In this document: positions 17,175-25,996 of the stretch, piece by piece
Position numbering within the stretch: the first letter of the stretch is position 1
How the letters are laid out: every line of letters begins with the position of its first letter
Source of the DNA: Oceanobacillus chungangensis
Lineage (GTDB): Bacteria; Bacillota; Bacilli; Bacillales; Amphibacillaceae
Direction: 5' to 3'
Assembly: GCF_003369565.1 (NCBI RefSeq)
Contig: NZ_PIOD01000029.1
Coordinates: forward strand, 1-64,000
Length of the DNA: 64,000 nucleotides
Notes under the pieces: generated by a model
What the model was told of the DNA's origin: nothing
Databases searched by the model: none
The model's input: the letters and a program-made list of their open reading frames with translations, nothing else
Translations under genes and position numbers: made by a program

Positions 17175-18338
17175 GTGAAAAATAAACTACAACAAGAGAT
17201 AGAGGATATCCAAGCACAGCTTTGGAGAATGAGCGATCATCTGTATGAACATCCAGAGTTAGGTGATCAGGAATATGAATCTATGAAACTTCTAACTGAC
17301 TTTCTAAAAGAACATAAATTTAATATAGAAACTGGAATTGTAAATAGACCGACAGCTTTTAAAGCGGAATACAAAAGTAATAAACCTGGTCCTGCAATTG
17401 CATATTTAGCCGAATATGATGCACTACCTGGTGTTGGTCATGGCTGTGGGCATAACTTAATAGGCACAATGAGTGTCGGCGCGGGAGTTGCCCTTAGTAA
17501 AGTGATTGAGGAGATTGGTGGTTCTGTCACTGTTTTCGGTACACCTGCTGAGGAAACCAATGGTGCCAAGGTGCCAATGAGTGCAGAAGGAATATTCAAC
17601 GATATTGATGTTGCGATGATTGTGCATCCGGGGGATCAATCGTATGAAAGCGGAGAATCATTGGCGATGGATGCAATTCAGTATGCATATAGCGGAAAAT
17701 CCGCACATGCTGCTGCATCACCTGAAGAAGGTATTAATGCTTTGGACAGTGTTATTCAGCTATTTAACGGAATCAATGCGTTGCGCCAGCATGTAACATC
17801 AGATGTACGAATTCACGGAATAATCGCTGAAGGTGGGCAAGCGGCGAATGTTGTTCCAGACAAAGCGGTTGCACAATTTTATATTCGTGCAAAGAATCGT
17901 GCATATTTGAATGAGGTTGTTAAAAGGGTAAATAATATTGCAGAAGGAGCTGCACTCATGACAGGTGCAACCTTGGAAATATCGAATTACGAGCTAAGCT
18001 ACGATAATATGATTACAAACGAATCACTGTCAAAAGCTTTTACAGCTAATCTTAAAGAATTGAGCCCAGGACCAATTTATCAAGCAAAGAAAAATACAGG
18101 CTCAATTGATATGGGAAATGTAAGTCAGGTTGTACCTGCAATCCATCCATATATTAGCCTAAATCAACCTGGACTGATTGCCCATACTACTGAATTTGCG
18201 GATAAGACAATTACAGTCGATGGACATCAAGCACTTGTTAGCGGTGCATTAGCTTTGGCACAAACTGGATACGATGTAATAACAGATACCGAACTACTAA
18301 AGACTATTAAAGAAGAATTTGCAAATACAAATTTATAG
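17175..18338 (+). CDS. M20-family metallo-amidohydrolase (M20D, aminoacylase/AbgB-like)
   Basis: 387 residues. Zinc peptidase motifs: YDALPGVGHGCGHNLIG (metal ligands Cys/His), GTPAEETNGAK (catalytic and ligand Glu), VHPGD, then a dimerisation domain about 180-290. M20D enzymes split N-acyl amino acids or short peptide-like amides. The start is GTG 17175 with GGAGG seven bases upstream. It opens a four-gene operon with an amino-acid ABC importer beginning 12 bp later, suggesting that an imported conjugated amino acid or dipeptide is hydrolysed inside the cell. Confidence 0.85.
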   Translation: MKNKLQQEIEDIQAQLWRMSDHLYEHPELGDQEYESMKLLTDFLKEHKFNIETGIVNRPTAFKAEYKSNKPGPAIAYLAEYDALPGVGHGCGHNLIGTMSVGAGVALSKVIEEIGGSVTVFGTPAEETNGAKVPMSAEGIFNDIDVAMIVHPGDQSYESGESLAMDAIQYAYSGKSAHAAASPEEGINALDSVIQLFNGINALRQHVTSDVRIHGIIAEGGQAANVVPDKAVAQFYIRAKNRAYLNEVVKRVNNIAEGAALMTGATLEISNYELSYDNMITNESLSKAFTANLKELSPGPIYQAKKNTGSIDMGNVSQVVPAIHPYISLNQPGLIAHTTEFADKTITVDGHQALVSGALALAQTGYDVITDTELLKTIKEEFANTNL

Positions 18339-18350
18339 GGAGAGAGAACG

Positions 18351-19130
18351 ATGAAATCATCTATTAGTAAATTATTAGTTTTAGCATTTATGATAGCAGT
18401 ACTTGCAGCATGTGGATCTACGAATAAAGAAGGAACGGATTCAAACGCTAGTGAAGGAGATAAAAAAGTATTGAAGATGGCTACATCAGCAGACTTTCCG
18501 CCATTTGAGTCACGTGATACAAAAGGAAACTTCGAGGGCTTTGACATTGACCTAGCAAATTTAGTTGCAGATGAACTTGGATATGAATTAAAAATTGAAG
18601 ATATGAAATTTGATGGATTGGTTGGTGCACTTCAATCCAACCGTGTAGACATGGTGCTAGCGGGAATGAGTGCAGATGAAAAACGTAAGAAAAATGTTGA
18701 TTTCTCCACAGAATATCATCGTTCAGGGGAAATGTTCTTAACGAAATCAGATTCAGCGATTAAGGATCTTGAGGCATTAAAAGGAAAAGTCGTTGGGGTA
18801 CAGCTTGGGACAATCCAAGAAGAAGGTGCAGATGAGCTTAGTGAACAATATGGCTTTGAAGTGAAGAAAGTAGACAACGCAGGAATTCTAATTCAAGAAA
18901 TAAACTCAAATCGGATTGATGTTGCTTATATGGATAAAGAAGTTGCTACAGGTTATATGGAAGAGCAAGGATTAATCGGCTTTGATGACCCTACTACTAG
19001 TTCACCAGGGATGGCGATTGCCTTTCCTAAGGGAAGTGAGCTTGTAGAAGATGTGAATGGTGTTCTTGAAGAACTAGAAGCAAGTGGAAAAATCCAAGAG
19101 TTAAGGGATAAGTGGGAATTAGCAGAATAA
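18351..19130 (+). CDS. Polar amino-acid ABC transporter substrate-binding lipoprotein
   Basis: 259 residues. Signal peptide with lipobox VLAACGS, then a family 3 (His/Glu/Gln/Arg) binding fold: MATSADFPPFESRDTKGNFEGFDIDLANLVADELGYEL and LKGKVVGVQLGTIQEEGADEL. Captures an amino acid outside the membrane for the permease encoded next. Arginine or another basic amino acid is a reasonable guess, given the boxes upstream, but the ligand is not proven. Starts 12 bp after the amidohydrolase gene with GGGAGAG before the ATG. Confidence 0.88.
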   Translation: MKSSISKLLVLAFMIAVLAACGSTNKEGTDSNASEGDKKVLKMATSADFPPFESRDTKGNFEGFDIDLANLVADELGYELKIEDMKFDGLVGALQSNRVDMVLAGMSADEKRKKNVDFSTEYHRSGEMFLTKSDSAIKDLEALKGKVVGVQLGTIQEEGADELSEQYGFEVKKVDNAGILIQEINSNRIDVAYMDKEVATGYMEEQGLIGFDDPTTSSPGMAIAFPKGSELVEDVNGVLEELEASGKIQELRDKWELAE

Positions 19131-19164
19131 AAAAATCACAGCTAGAGAAATGAGGTGCTAGGGC

Positions 19165-19824
19165 ATGAATTTGGATTTTAGCCAAATCGTGCCTTATATT
19201 CCTTTTATGATAGAGGGAATATGGGTTACATTAGGATTTGTATTTGTTTCGATATTAATCGGATTAATTTTAGGAATAATATTAGCATTATTTAAAATAA
19301 CGAAGAGCAAATTATTAATAGGTGTTGCCGATGTATACACCTCGATTTTCCGAGGGACACCTTTAATATTGCAGTTGATGATCATTTATTTCGCAATTCC
19401 ACAATTAACCGGATATGATATTGGGGCATTCGTGTCGGCAATTATGGCATTCGGTCTTAACTCCGCTGCGTATGTCTCCGAGATTATTCGCGCGGGTATT
19501 ATGGCGGTTGATCGAGGGCAAATCGAGGCTGCGGAAGCATTAGGTGTATCGTACCGACCAATGATGCAAAATATTATTTTGCCACAAGCAGTAAAAAATA
19601 TTTTGCCAGCATTGATGAATGAATTCATCACATTAACGAAAGAATCGGCAATCGTATCGACGATTGGCTACTTAGATCTAATGCGCCGTGCACAAATTGT
19701 CGGGGCGGACATCTATCGTAACTTCGAGCCGTTATTGTTCGTTGGGGCAATTTACTGGGTGATGGTATTCGTTCTAACAAAACTTGGAAAGGCAGCAGAG
19801 CGGAGGTTGAGACAGAGTGATTAA
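19165..19824 (+). CDS. Amino-acid ABC transporter permease (HisM/GlnP type)
   Basis: 219 residues, about five membrane segments. Contains the polar amino-acid permease signature [19 protein letters not shown] and the coupling loop [30 protein letters not shown]. Normal length. Its 3' end overlaps the ATPase gene by eight bases. Works as a homodimer in the membrane in most members of the family. Confidence 0.9.
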   Translation: MNLDFSQIVPYIPFMIEGIWVTLGFVFVSILIGLILGIILALFKITKSKLLIGVADVYTSIFRGTPLILQLMIIYFAIPQLTGYDIGAFVSAIMAFGLNSAAYVSEIIRAGIMAVDRGQIEAAEALGVSYRPMMQNIILPQAVKNILPALMNEFITLTKESAIVSTIGYLDLMRRAQIVGADIYRNFEPLLFVGAIYWVMVFVLTKLGKAAERRLRQSD

Positions 19825-20539
19825 GGCAGTGAATATTACAAAAGACTTTGGAGCAAATACAGTATTAAAGGATATATCGACAACGATTAATCATGGTGAG
19901 GTCGTTGCAATTATTGGTCCATCAGGATCTGGTAAATCAACATTTTTAAGATGTCTCAACCTGCTGGAAGAACCGACATCAGGTAATATCTTTATTAATG
20001 ATAAAAAAATTACAGACAAAAAAATTGATAAATTAGCAATCCGAAAAAATATAGGTATGGTATTTCAGCATTTTCATTTATTCCCGCATATGACCGTGTT
20101 GGAAAATGTCGCTTATGCGCCACAAAAAGTGAAAAAATTATCAAAGACAGAAGCGGAATCAATTGCTAATAAATTGCTGGATAAAGTAGGATTAACGGAT
20201 AAGGTTGCTGCCTATCCAAATCGCTTATCTGGCGGACAGAAACAACGCGTAGCAATCGCTAGAGCATTAGCGATGGAACCGGAAATTATGCTATTTGACG
20301 AACCGACATCCGCGTTAGACCCGGAAATGGTAAAAGAAGTACTCGATGTTATGAAGGATTTAGTGGATACAGGTATGACAATGGTAATCGTCACACACGA
20401 AATGAATTTTGCCAAGGAAGTGGCTGATAAAGTACTATTTTTGGCAGATGGAGTGCTAGTAGAGGAAGGGCGCCCGCAGGAGTTTTTCAATCATCCGAAA
20501 ACAGAACGAGCACAGGATTTCCTGGCGAAGGTGTTGTAA
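19817..20539 (+). CDS. Amino-acid ABC transporter ATP-binding protein
   Basis: 240 residues, one full cassette: Walker [11 protein letters not shown]-loop [19 protein letters not shown], signature LSGGQKQR, Walker [16 protein letters not shown], switch His in VTHEM. Member of the GlnQ/HisP family. The start is GTG 19817, inside the permease gene (eight-base overlap). Last gene of the operon, followed directly by a strong terminator. Confidence 0.92.
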   Translation: MIKAVNITKDFGANTVLKDISTTINHGEVVAIIGPSGSGKSTFLRCLNLLEEPTSGNIFINDKKITDKKIDKLAIRKNIGMVFQHFHLFPHMTVLENVAYAPQKVKKLSKTEAESIANKLLDKVGLTDKVAAYPNRLSGGQKQRVAIARALAMEPEIMLFDEPTSALDPEMVKEVLDVMKDLVDTGMTMVIVTHEMNFAKEVADKVLFLADGVLVEEGRPQEFFNHPKTERAQDFLAKVL

Positions 20540-20540
20540 T

Positions 20541-20585
20541 ATGTAAAAGCCATTCATTTATGGATGAATGGCTTTTACATTTTTA
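20541..20585 (+). terminator. Terminator of the amino-acid importer operon
   Basis: Perfect 16-bp stem (ATGTAAAAGCCATTCA and complement) around an 8-base loop, followed by TTTTATG. Starts two bases after the ATPase stop codon. The remaining bases to 20755 show no gene. Confidence 0.85.
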
Positions 20586-20755
20586 TGTTAGTGATGTTTA
20601 TTGGAACGCTTGGACCAAAGATTCGATCGCCTTACACTTGGTCTGGAGCTCACAGTCCAAGTATTGAAAGCTGGAGCTTTCTTTCTATGAATGGAGTGCT
20701 CACCCATATTCAATCCATATTCTTGACAAAAAACAAGCTATGAGCGCTTGTGTGT

Positions 20756-21241
20756 TTAATCCTGCACACTGAGCAATGCCTCGATGTCCTTTTCAATTGA
20801 TTCAGGCTTCGTTTGCGGTGCGAAGCGGTTCACTACACACCCATTTTTGTCGATGAGGAATTTTGTGAAGTTCCACTTGATCTGCTCTGTAAGTAATCCT
20901 TTTGCTTCCTTTGTTAAATAAGTGAAAAGTGGATCTGCATTTTCACCTTTCACATCAATTTTACTAAACATAGGGAAGCTAACCCCATAATTGGCTTGGC
21001 AAAATCCTGCGATTTCCTCGTTTGTGCCAGGGTCTTGATTCCCAAATTGATTGCAAGGAAATCCTAATACAACAAAATCTTTTTCCTTATATTTTTCAAA
21101 TAAATTTTGCAGCCCTTTGAATTGTGGAGTAAACCCACATTCACTCGCAGTATTAGCGATAAGTAGCACTTTCCCTCTATAATCAGCTAAAGACTTTTTA
21201 TTACCATCCATTGTTTTCACGGAAAAATCATATACGCTCAT
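20756..21241 (-). CDS. Glutathione-peroxidase-family thiol peroxidase
   Basis: 161 residues, the usual length. Motifs: [12 protein letters not shown] with the peroxidatic Cys35 (cysteine, not selenocysteine), LGFPCNQFG, and WNFTKFLID (catalytic Trp/Asn). In Bacillaceae such proteins generally use thioredoxin rather than glutathione to reduce hydroperoxides in the cytoplasm. I chose ATG 21241 because an earlier in-frame ATG (21250) directly abuts the AAAGGGAG site. Stands alone on its strand. Confidence 0.88.
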   Translation of the reverse strand: MSVYDFSVKTMDGNKKSLADYRGKVLLIANTASECGFTPQFKGLQNLFEKYKEKDFVVLGFPCNQFGNQDPGTNEEIAGFCQANYGVSFPMFSKIDVKGENADPLFTYLTKEAKGLLTEQIKWNFTKFLIDKNGCVVNRFAPQTKPESIEKDIEALLSVQD

Positions 21242-21369
21242 TTTATCCATCTCCCTTTAAGAAAAAGAGTAACAACTGAGGGAGGAGATGTCAAAATATT
21301 AATTTAGATATGAATTGAAGTCATTTCTTTTACAGTTTACCCATGTTTATCCTAATAAAGGAGAGATAG

Positions 21370-21459
21370 ATGAAAAAAATGTTGATTGGTGCCTTGATAG
21401 GTTTTGCTATTTGGAAATCAAAACTCGTTCAGAAATTACTTATAGGTGTTTTCAATTAA
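21370..21459 (+). CDS. 29-residue hydrophobic small protein
   Basis: ATG 21370 follows AGGAG by six bases and reads MKKMLIGALIGFAIWKSKLV and nine further residues to TAA at 21459. A short hydrophobic segment between lysines suggests a membrane microprotein. A strong terminator starts at the stop codon, which supports a real transcript. It is upstream of the holin-like gene but separated by that terminator. No homologue recognised. Confidence 0.45.
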   Translation: MKKMLIGALIGFAIWKSKLVQKLLIGVFN

Positions 21460-21492
21460 CAAGGCAATCATTGAGCGGATTGTCTTGTTTTT
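21458..21492 (+). terminator. Terminator after the 29-residue ORF
   Basis: AACAAGGCAATC pairs with GATTGTCTTGTT (one mismatch) around ATTGAGCG, followed by TTTAT. Confidence 0.75.
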
Positions 21493-21560
21493 ATGTAAAT
21501 AGAAACAATCATAATTCTACTCTCTGCAGGACATAATAACCCATAAAAAGGAGGGATAAC

Positions 21561-21839
21561 TTGGAATTCCCAATTATCCATACAAATTTCTGGGATGCTG
21601 TTATTGCTGTACCTGCTATAGTATTATTAACGCAATGTTTTAAACTTTTCCCTATTCCTCGTCAGTATTATCCAACCATCGCAAGTGTTTTAGGGTTTAT
21701 CATTTCTATTTTTATAAGCCATAGAGGAGATCTATGGGCTGGTATTTTTATGGGAGCTTTTTATGGTGCGGCTGCTGTAGGGACATATTCTGCATTAAAA
21801 ACAGCATGGCTGGCTTTTAAAAATAGAAAAAGAGAGTAA
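21561..21839 (+). CDS. Small holin-like membrane protein
   Basis: 92 residues with two to three hydrophobic segments and a basic C-terminus (KNRKRE). The order of features (N-terminal MEF and first helix, YYPTIASVLGFIISIF, a short polar turn, LWAGIFMGAFYGAAAVGTYSALKTA) resembles holins of the Listeria A118 type. No endolysin or other phage gene is nearby, so it may be a domesticated or stray gene. The start is TTG 21561 with AGGAGGG five bases upstream. Function by analogy only. Confidence 0.5.
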   Translation: MEFPIIHTNFWDAVIAVPAIVLLTQCFKLFPIPRQYYPTIASVLGFIISIFISHRGDLWAGIFMGAFYGAAAVGTYSALKTAWLAFKNRKRE

Positions 21840-21926
21840 AATCCGGTTCATTTTAGATAAACTCTAGATGCATTTAGATTAATTAAAATTGCCTTTAGTT
21901 GAGAAACTTTTGCAACTCAACTATAA

Positions 21927-21962
21927 AGCGCCTACGAAAATATGAATCCTTTCGTAGGCGCT
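21927..21962. terminator. Bidirectional terminator between holin-like gene and trhO
   Basis: Perfect 13-bp stem AGCGCCTACGAAA and complement, 10-base loop. Lies between convergent genes. A second hairpin TAGTTGAG / CTCAACTA sits just before it at about 21897-21925. Confidence 0.75.
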
Positions 21963-22025
21963 TATAATTAAAATTTTGTACATAAATATGATACTCGATA
22001 CCCGTTAATAAGGCGTTTTCCCATA

Positions 22026-22997
22026 TTATGCTTCTTGTTTTAATGTTTCTCCAAGTAGTGCTAGACGTGCTTCTACTTCTTCTGCAGATAAGTTATGCTC
22101 TTGTACAAATAAATTACGTGGTGTTACTCGGCATTCATGTGAACAACCGCGTAAATGTTTATGTTCATTTTCTTCAGAGCATAGCATTTGGCGATTACAT
22201 TCAGGATTTGCGCAATTTGCGTAGCGTTCACAAGGCTGGCCATCGAAATAATCCACGCCGACTACAACGTGTTCCTTACGATTGACGGGAACTGCGATAC
22301 GTTCATCGAATACATACAATTGACCGTCCCATAAATCACCTTGAACCTCAGGATCCTTCCCGTAGGTTACAATTCCACCATGTAATTGACCAACATTCTC
22401 AAAGCCTTCTTTCACTAACCAGCCAGAGAACTTCTCACAACGGATTCCGCCAGTGCAATATGTTAACACTCGTTTACCTTCCAAAAGTTGTTTATTATCG
22501 CGAACCCAATTTGGTAATTCGCGGAATGTTTCGATGTCTGGACGAACAGCACCACGGAAATGACCTAAATCAAATTCATAGTCATTACGAGCATCTAAGA
22601 CAATTGTGTTTTCATCTTGCATTGCTTCGTAAAATTCTTTCGGCTCCAGGTATTTTCCAGTTGTTTCTAAAGGATTAATATCATCTTCCAGGCGAAGTGT
22701 TACTAATTCCTTACGCGGACGTACATGCATCTTCTTAAATGCGTGTCTATCACTCGGATCAACTTTAAATACCATATCAGCAAAGCGCGGATCATTGTGC
22801 ATTGCTTCCATATATTTATTCGTTTGTTCAACTGTTCCAGAAACAGTGCCATTAATTCCTTCATGAGCGACCAATATACGGCCTTTTAACTCTAATTCCT
22901 TACAGAATTTTAGGTGCTCTGCAGCGAATGCTTCAGGATCTTCAATATGCACATAATTGTAATACAGTAATACTTGATAATCTGTAGTAGTTTCCAT
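22026..22997 (-). CDS. trhO: tRNA uridine(34) hydroxylase, rhodanese family
   Basis: 323 residues. An N-terminal domain (about 1-110) precedes a rhodanese domain with the active-site loop [15 protein letters not shown], then a cysteine-rich tail ([34 protein letters not shown]) usual in this family. TrhO makes 5-hydroxyuridine at the tRNA wobble position. ATG 22997 is set by AGGTGG seven bases upstream; the frame from 23009 would overlap that site. Monocistronic. Two related dyads at 23022-23076 upstream suggest dedicated control. Confidence 0.9.
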   Translation of the reverse strand: METTTDYQVLLYYNYVHIEDPEAFAAEHLKFCKELELKGRILVAHEGINGTVSGTVEQTNKYMEAMHNDPRFADMVFKVDPSDRHAFKKMHVRPRKELVTLRLEDDINPLETTGKYLEPKEFYEAMQDENTIVLDARNDYEFDLGHFRGAVRPDIETFRELPNWVRDNKQLLEGKRVLTYCTGGIRCEKFSGWLVKEGFENVGQLHGGIVTYGKDPEVQGDLWDGQLYVFDERIAVPVNRKEHVVVGVDYFDGQPCERYANCANPECNRQMLCSEENEHKHLRGCSHECRVTPRNLFVQEHNLSAEEVEARLALLGETLKQEA

Positions 22998-23021
22998 TTT
23001 GTTTACCACCTATTCATTTAT

Positions 23022-23076
23022 ATTTGCAAGATACAAATGCTTGGTAGTCGGTTATTCAATTTTATCTTGCAAGATA
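23022..23076. promoter_or_regulatory. Two operator-like dyads upstream of trhO
   Basis: TATCTTGCAAGATA at 23063-23076 is a perfect 14-bp palindrome. TTGCAAGATA recurs at 23024-23033 within ATTTG..CAAAT. The copies of TTGCAAGATA start 43 bp apart and flank the region where the trhO promoter should be. A dimeric regulator is likely; its identity is unknown. Confidence 0.5.
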
Positions 23077-23184
23077 ATATTTTATCATGTATTTATCCTG
23101 ATTTCTACATTTCAAAATAAAAAACAAATCCACCTTATTATGAAGCGTTTTCAATTTAGGATAACGTTTGAATTTTATTATGCA

Positions 23185-23211
23185 TTTTTTCGACAAAAAA
23201 TGTCGAAAAAA
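23185..23211. terminator. Bidirectional terminator-like hairpin between trhO and csp promoters
   Basis: TTTTTTCGACA / TGTCGAAAAAA, a perfect 11-bp stem with loop AAAAA. T-run on both strands. It would insulate the divergent trhO and csp transcription units. Confidence 0.6.
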
Positions 23212-23258
23212 CAAGGAAAAAGTAGTAATTTTTTTCAGAAATTATTACTTAAAAACGC

Positions 23259-23287
23259 TTGCATTTGTATATGAAAAAGAGTAACAT
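23259..23287 (+). promoter_or_regulatory. Cold-shock gene promoter
   Basis: TTGCAT (23259-23264), 17-bp spacer, TAACAT (23282-23287). The resulting leader of about 110 nt can fold (AATACTTTACG region with TGTAAAAGTATT), as is usual for cold-inducible csp messages. Confidence 0.6.
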
Positions 23288-23404
23288 TAAAGGTGCAAAA
23301 GGAAATTGGAGTTTGAATAATACTTTACGATCTCTTATTCAAGTGGTGTAAAAGTATTTATGATTCAATTACTTTGCAGCATATTGTATAAGGAGGTCAT
23401 TTAC

Positions 23405-23602
23405 ATGACTGGTAAAGTAAAATGGTTTAATGCAGAAAAAGGTTTCGGTTTCATCGAACGCGAAGACGGAGACGATGTATTCGTACATTTCTCAGCAATC
23501 CAAGCTGAAGGTTTCAAAACTCTTGAAGAAGGTCAAGAAGTTGAATTTGAAATCGTTGAAGGTAACCGTGGACCACAAGCAGCTAACGTAACTCGCTTAT
23601 AA
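23405..23602 (+). CDS. Cold-shock protein, CspA/CspB family
   Basis: 65 residues: one complete cold-shock domain with RNP1 (GFGFIE) and RNP2 (VFVHFSAI). Binds single-stranded RNA and DNA and acts as an RNA chaperone. ATG 23405 is preceded by AAGGAGG; the longer frame from 23360 is only leader. The long structured leader suggests post-transcriptional control. Followed by a strong TTCG-loop terminator. Confidence 0.95.
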   Translation: MTGKVKWFNAEKGFGFIEREDGDDVFVHFSAIQAEGFKTLEEGQEVEFEIVEGNRGPQAANVTRL

Positions 23603-23615
23603 TAGATGATTTGGA

Positions 23616-23650
23616 AAGGTTTATCTCATTCGTGAGATAAACCTTTTTTT
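23616..23650 (+). terminator. csp terminator
   Basis: 13-bp perfect stem AAGGTTTATCTCA and complement capped by TTCG, then a T-run. Confidence 0.9.
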
Positions 23651-23694
23651 GGTGTAAAATAAATAAGTAAAAGAAGATAAAGTAGGTGAAAGAG

Positions 23695-23994
23695 ATGAGT
23701 AAAGAAGAGCTTGAAAAGCAGATAGTCGAAAATTACCAAAACGATGAGAAAATGATGATTCTTATTTTTGTGCAATGGTGTGTGAATCATGATTTAGATC
23801 CCCTTGTTCTGTATGAAAATTCCTATCCAGGGCAAAAGAAAAATAATGTATTACTGGAAACGATTGAACAGGCTGTTCCAAAAAACGAAGCAGAAGAAAT
23901 TTCTGACCAAACGGTACTAAACGTATTGCAGCTTTTTGGGAATGATGATTTAGCTTTTGCTGTTCAAACAGAAATCGAAAAGCGAGGAAAGTAA
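23695..23994 (+). CDS. Small acidic protein of unknown function
   Basis: 99 residues, acidic, mostly helical, no membrane segment. Features: MSKEELEKQIVENYQNDEKM at the start, QWCVNHDLDPLVLYENSYP in the middle, NVLQLFGNDDLAFAVQTEIEKR at the end. I do not recognise the family. ATG 23695 follows AGGTGA by six bases; a GTG at 23686 overlaps that site. It ends 25 bp from the convergent oxidoreductase gene. Confidence 0.65.
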   Translation: MSKEELEKQIVENYQNDEKMMILIFVQWCVNHDLDPLVLYENSYPGQKKNNVLLETIEQAVPKNEAEEISDQTVLNVLQLFGNDDLAFAVQTEIEKRGK

Positions 23995-24018
23995 TGTCCT
24001 CCTCGCTTTACGCTGGTT

Positions 24019-24894
24019 CTATCTTTCAAGCAATTTAATTAATGCCTGGGTGCCACTATCATTTTCTCCCTTTTCAGCAAGTTCCTTGTAAAGCTCTAGT
24101 GAAAGGGAAAGTCCTGGAGTTGCTAGCCCCATTTCTTTTGCAGATTCTAATGCAATTGTCATATCTTTAATAAAATGTTTGACATAAAAACCAGGTGCGA
24201 AGTCTCTCTTAAGCATTCGTGGACCCAGGTTTGAGAGTGAGAAGCTTGCAGCTGCTCCTGTCGAAATACTATCGAGGACACGTCCAGGATTAAGGCCTGC
24301 TTTTTTTGCATAAATGATTGCCTCACAAACCCCAACCATGTTTGAAGCAATCGTAATTTGATTCGCCAATTTTGTATGCTGCCCAGCTCCAGGTCCACCT
24401 TGCAAAATAATATTCTCACCTATCACTGTAAAAATAGGGAGCAGCTCATCAAATGCTTTCTGATCACCGCCAACCATAATCGCTAATTTGCCACTTTGTG
24501 CACCAGTGTCACCACCAGAGACGGGTGCATCAAGTGAGAAGATTTGTTTATCAGTTGCTGCAGCGTAAATTTCTTTTGCAAGGGATGGTTTAGAGGTTGT
24601 CATATCAATGACAAAGGTACCTATTTTGGCATTATCCAAAATGCCATTTTCTCCAAAATATACTTCCTCAACATCCGATGGATAGCCGACCATCGTAATA
24701 ATCACTTCAGAATCGCGTGCTAATTCCGCTACTGTATTTTTCCAATCAGCACCTAGGCCAATTAATTCTTTTGCTTTTTCTTTTGTACGTGTATAAACGT
24801 TGATTTGGTATCCGGCCATTTGTAGGTTCCTCGCCATACTTTTCCCCATAACACCAGTACCAATAAATCCAATTTTTGTATCTTTTGAAATCAT
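24019..24894 (-). CDS. 3-Hydroxyisobutyrate-dehydrogenase-family NAD(P)-dependent oxidoreductase (YkwC-like)
   Basis: 291 residues. N-terminal Rossmann domain with IGFIGTGVMGKSMARNLQMAGY, substrate motif DAPVSGGDTGAQSGKL, catalytic Lys in GAGQHTKLANQI, then an all-helical C-terminal domain. The family oxidises beta-hydroxy acids (3-hydroxyisobutyrate, tartronate semialdehyde and similar). ATG 24894 has AAGGGAG ten bases upstream. Substrate not determined; no operon partner on its strand. The gap 24895-25282 (about 390 bp) shows no gene or clear promoter motif. Confidence 0.85.
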   Translation of the reverse strand: MISKDTKIGFIGTGVMGKSMARNLQMAGYQINVYTRTKEKAKELIGLGADWKNTVAELARDSEVIITMVGYPSDVEEVYFGENGILDNAKIGTFVIDMTTSKPSLAKEIYAAATDKQIFSLDAPVSGGDTGAQSGKLAIMVGGDQKAFDELLPIFTVIGENIILQGGPGAGQHTKLANQITIASNMVGVCEAIIYAKKAGLNPGRVLDSISTGAAASFSLSNLGPRMLKRDFAPGFYVKHFIKDMTIALESAKEMGLATPGLSLSLELYKELAEKGENDSGTQALIKLLER

Positions 24895-25282
24895 TACACT
24901 GATTCTCCCTTCTCTGAACAATATTCGACAGTATCCAGCTTAAATCCTTTTTCATCATAGGTTTAATAAAGAGATATTTACTAAAAGATTTTAATTATGG
25001 ATGAAACAGACCGTGTTGCTTTGCGGTACAAAGTCATTTAGAGGAATTCTATTCTTTATGGAGAGTCCAATCGATTTTCAATGATTTATTCAGAGGATAG
25101 AATTTCCGATATTGACATGATTTGGAGTTATAAATGAAGAATCATTCGACAGTAGTTACACATAGTATAGTTAGGAATCATTTGATAAGAAATAACTCAC
25201 TGCATTAATACAACGCAGGCTTACACTTAAACTCTGGTGTCAGTCATAAAATTGTATAACGCTAATGGGAGGCTGTTGCTTA

Positions 25283-25945
25283 ATGATCACGAACGAGCAA
25301 TTACAACAGTGTAAAGCTACTTTGATTGAACGACAAACAGATTTAATCAATCATGTTCAGGACCATTTTGGTTTGACACTCGAATCGGCTAAAGAATCGG
25401 TTGGCGAGTTATCGAATTATGATAATCACCCAGCAGATTTAGGTACGGAATTATTTGAGAGAGGGAAAGATGTCGCCTTAAATGAACATGCGGAAAAAGA
25501 ATTAGAAGAGATAAATGAGGCTCTCCATTCCATCGATGCAGGGACATATGGAATATGTAAAACATGTGGAATCGATATTCCTTATCAACGGTTATTTGCA
25601 GTTCCAACTACAGATCAATGTATCGAACACGCGGAGGCTAATATTTTTGAACGGGACAGACCAGTTGAGGAAGAAGTGTTTTCTCCCAATTTAACTGATC
25701 CCCAGGCATTGGAAGAGGAGAAAGTAGGTTATGATGCAGAAGATACATGGCAGGATGTAAGTAGATATGGTACATCAGAGACAGCAGCGGATTTCTATGG
25801 TGACCATTTGGACTATGATGGAATGTATCCAAATAGTGATGAGAACATTGGTACGGTTGAGGATTTAGAGAATTTTGTTTCTGCCGATATTAATGGAGAT
25901 TTTAATGGGATAACTCCTAATTTTAGAAAATATGAAGAAGATTAA
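25283..25945 (+). CDS. TraR/DksA-type zinc-finger protein (YteA-like)
   Basis: 220 residues. N-terminal helical part (about 1-80, charged, coiled-coil-like) followed by GTYGICKTCGIDIPYQRLFAVPTTDQCIEHAE. The C4 finger of DksA/TraR here reads C-x2-C-x17-C-x2-H, with the last Cys replaced by His. The C-terminal 100 residues are acidic and unstructured-looking. In Bacillus such proteins are stress or sporulation associated; the role here is unknown. ATG 25283 follows GGGAGG by ten bases. Confidence 0.78.
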   Translation: MITNEQLQQCKATLIERQTDLINHVQDHFGLTLESAKESVGELSNYDNHPADLGTELFERGKDVALNEHAEKELEEINEALHSIDAGTYGICKTCGIDIPYQRLFAVPTTDQCIEHAEANIFERDRPVEEEVFSPNLTDPQALEEEKVGYDAEDTWQDVSRYGTSETAADFYGDHLDYDGMYPNSDENIGTVEDLENFVSADINGDFNGITPNFRKYEED

Positions 25946-25949
25946 AAAT

Positions 25950-25985
25950 AAGGAACTTCTTCTTTATTGAGAAGAGTTCCTTATA
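25950..25985. terminator. Bidirectional terminator between convergent genes
   Basis: AAGGAACTTCTTCT pairs with AGAAGAGTTCCTT around TTATTG. A residues before and T residues after allow function on both strands. Confidence 0.75.
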
Positions 25986-25996
25986 ACGTTTCACAT

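Noticed and set aside
20586-20755. GGACC/GGTCT and CTTGGAC/GTCCAAG inverted repeats as a riboswitch
   Set aside because: Stems are short and scattered, with no recognisable aptamer core and no gene reading from it.
21315-21536. 73-residue ORF
   Set aside because: It overlaps the better-supported 29-residue ORF in another frame and runs through a terminator hairpin; no ribosome binding site.
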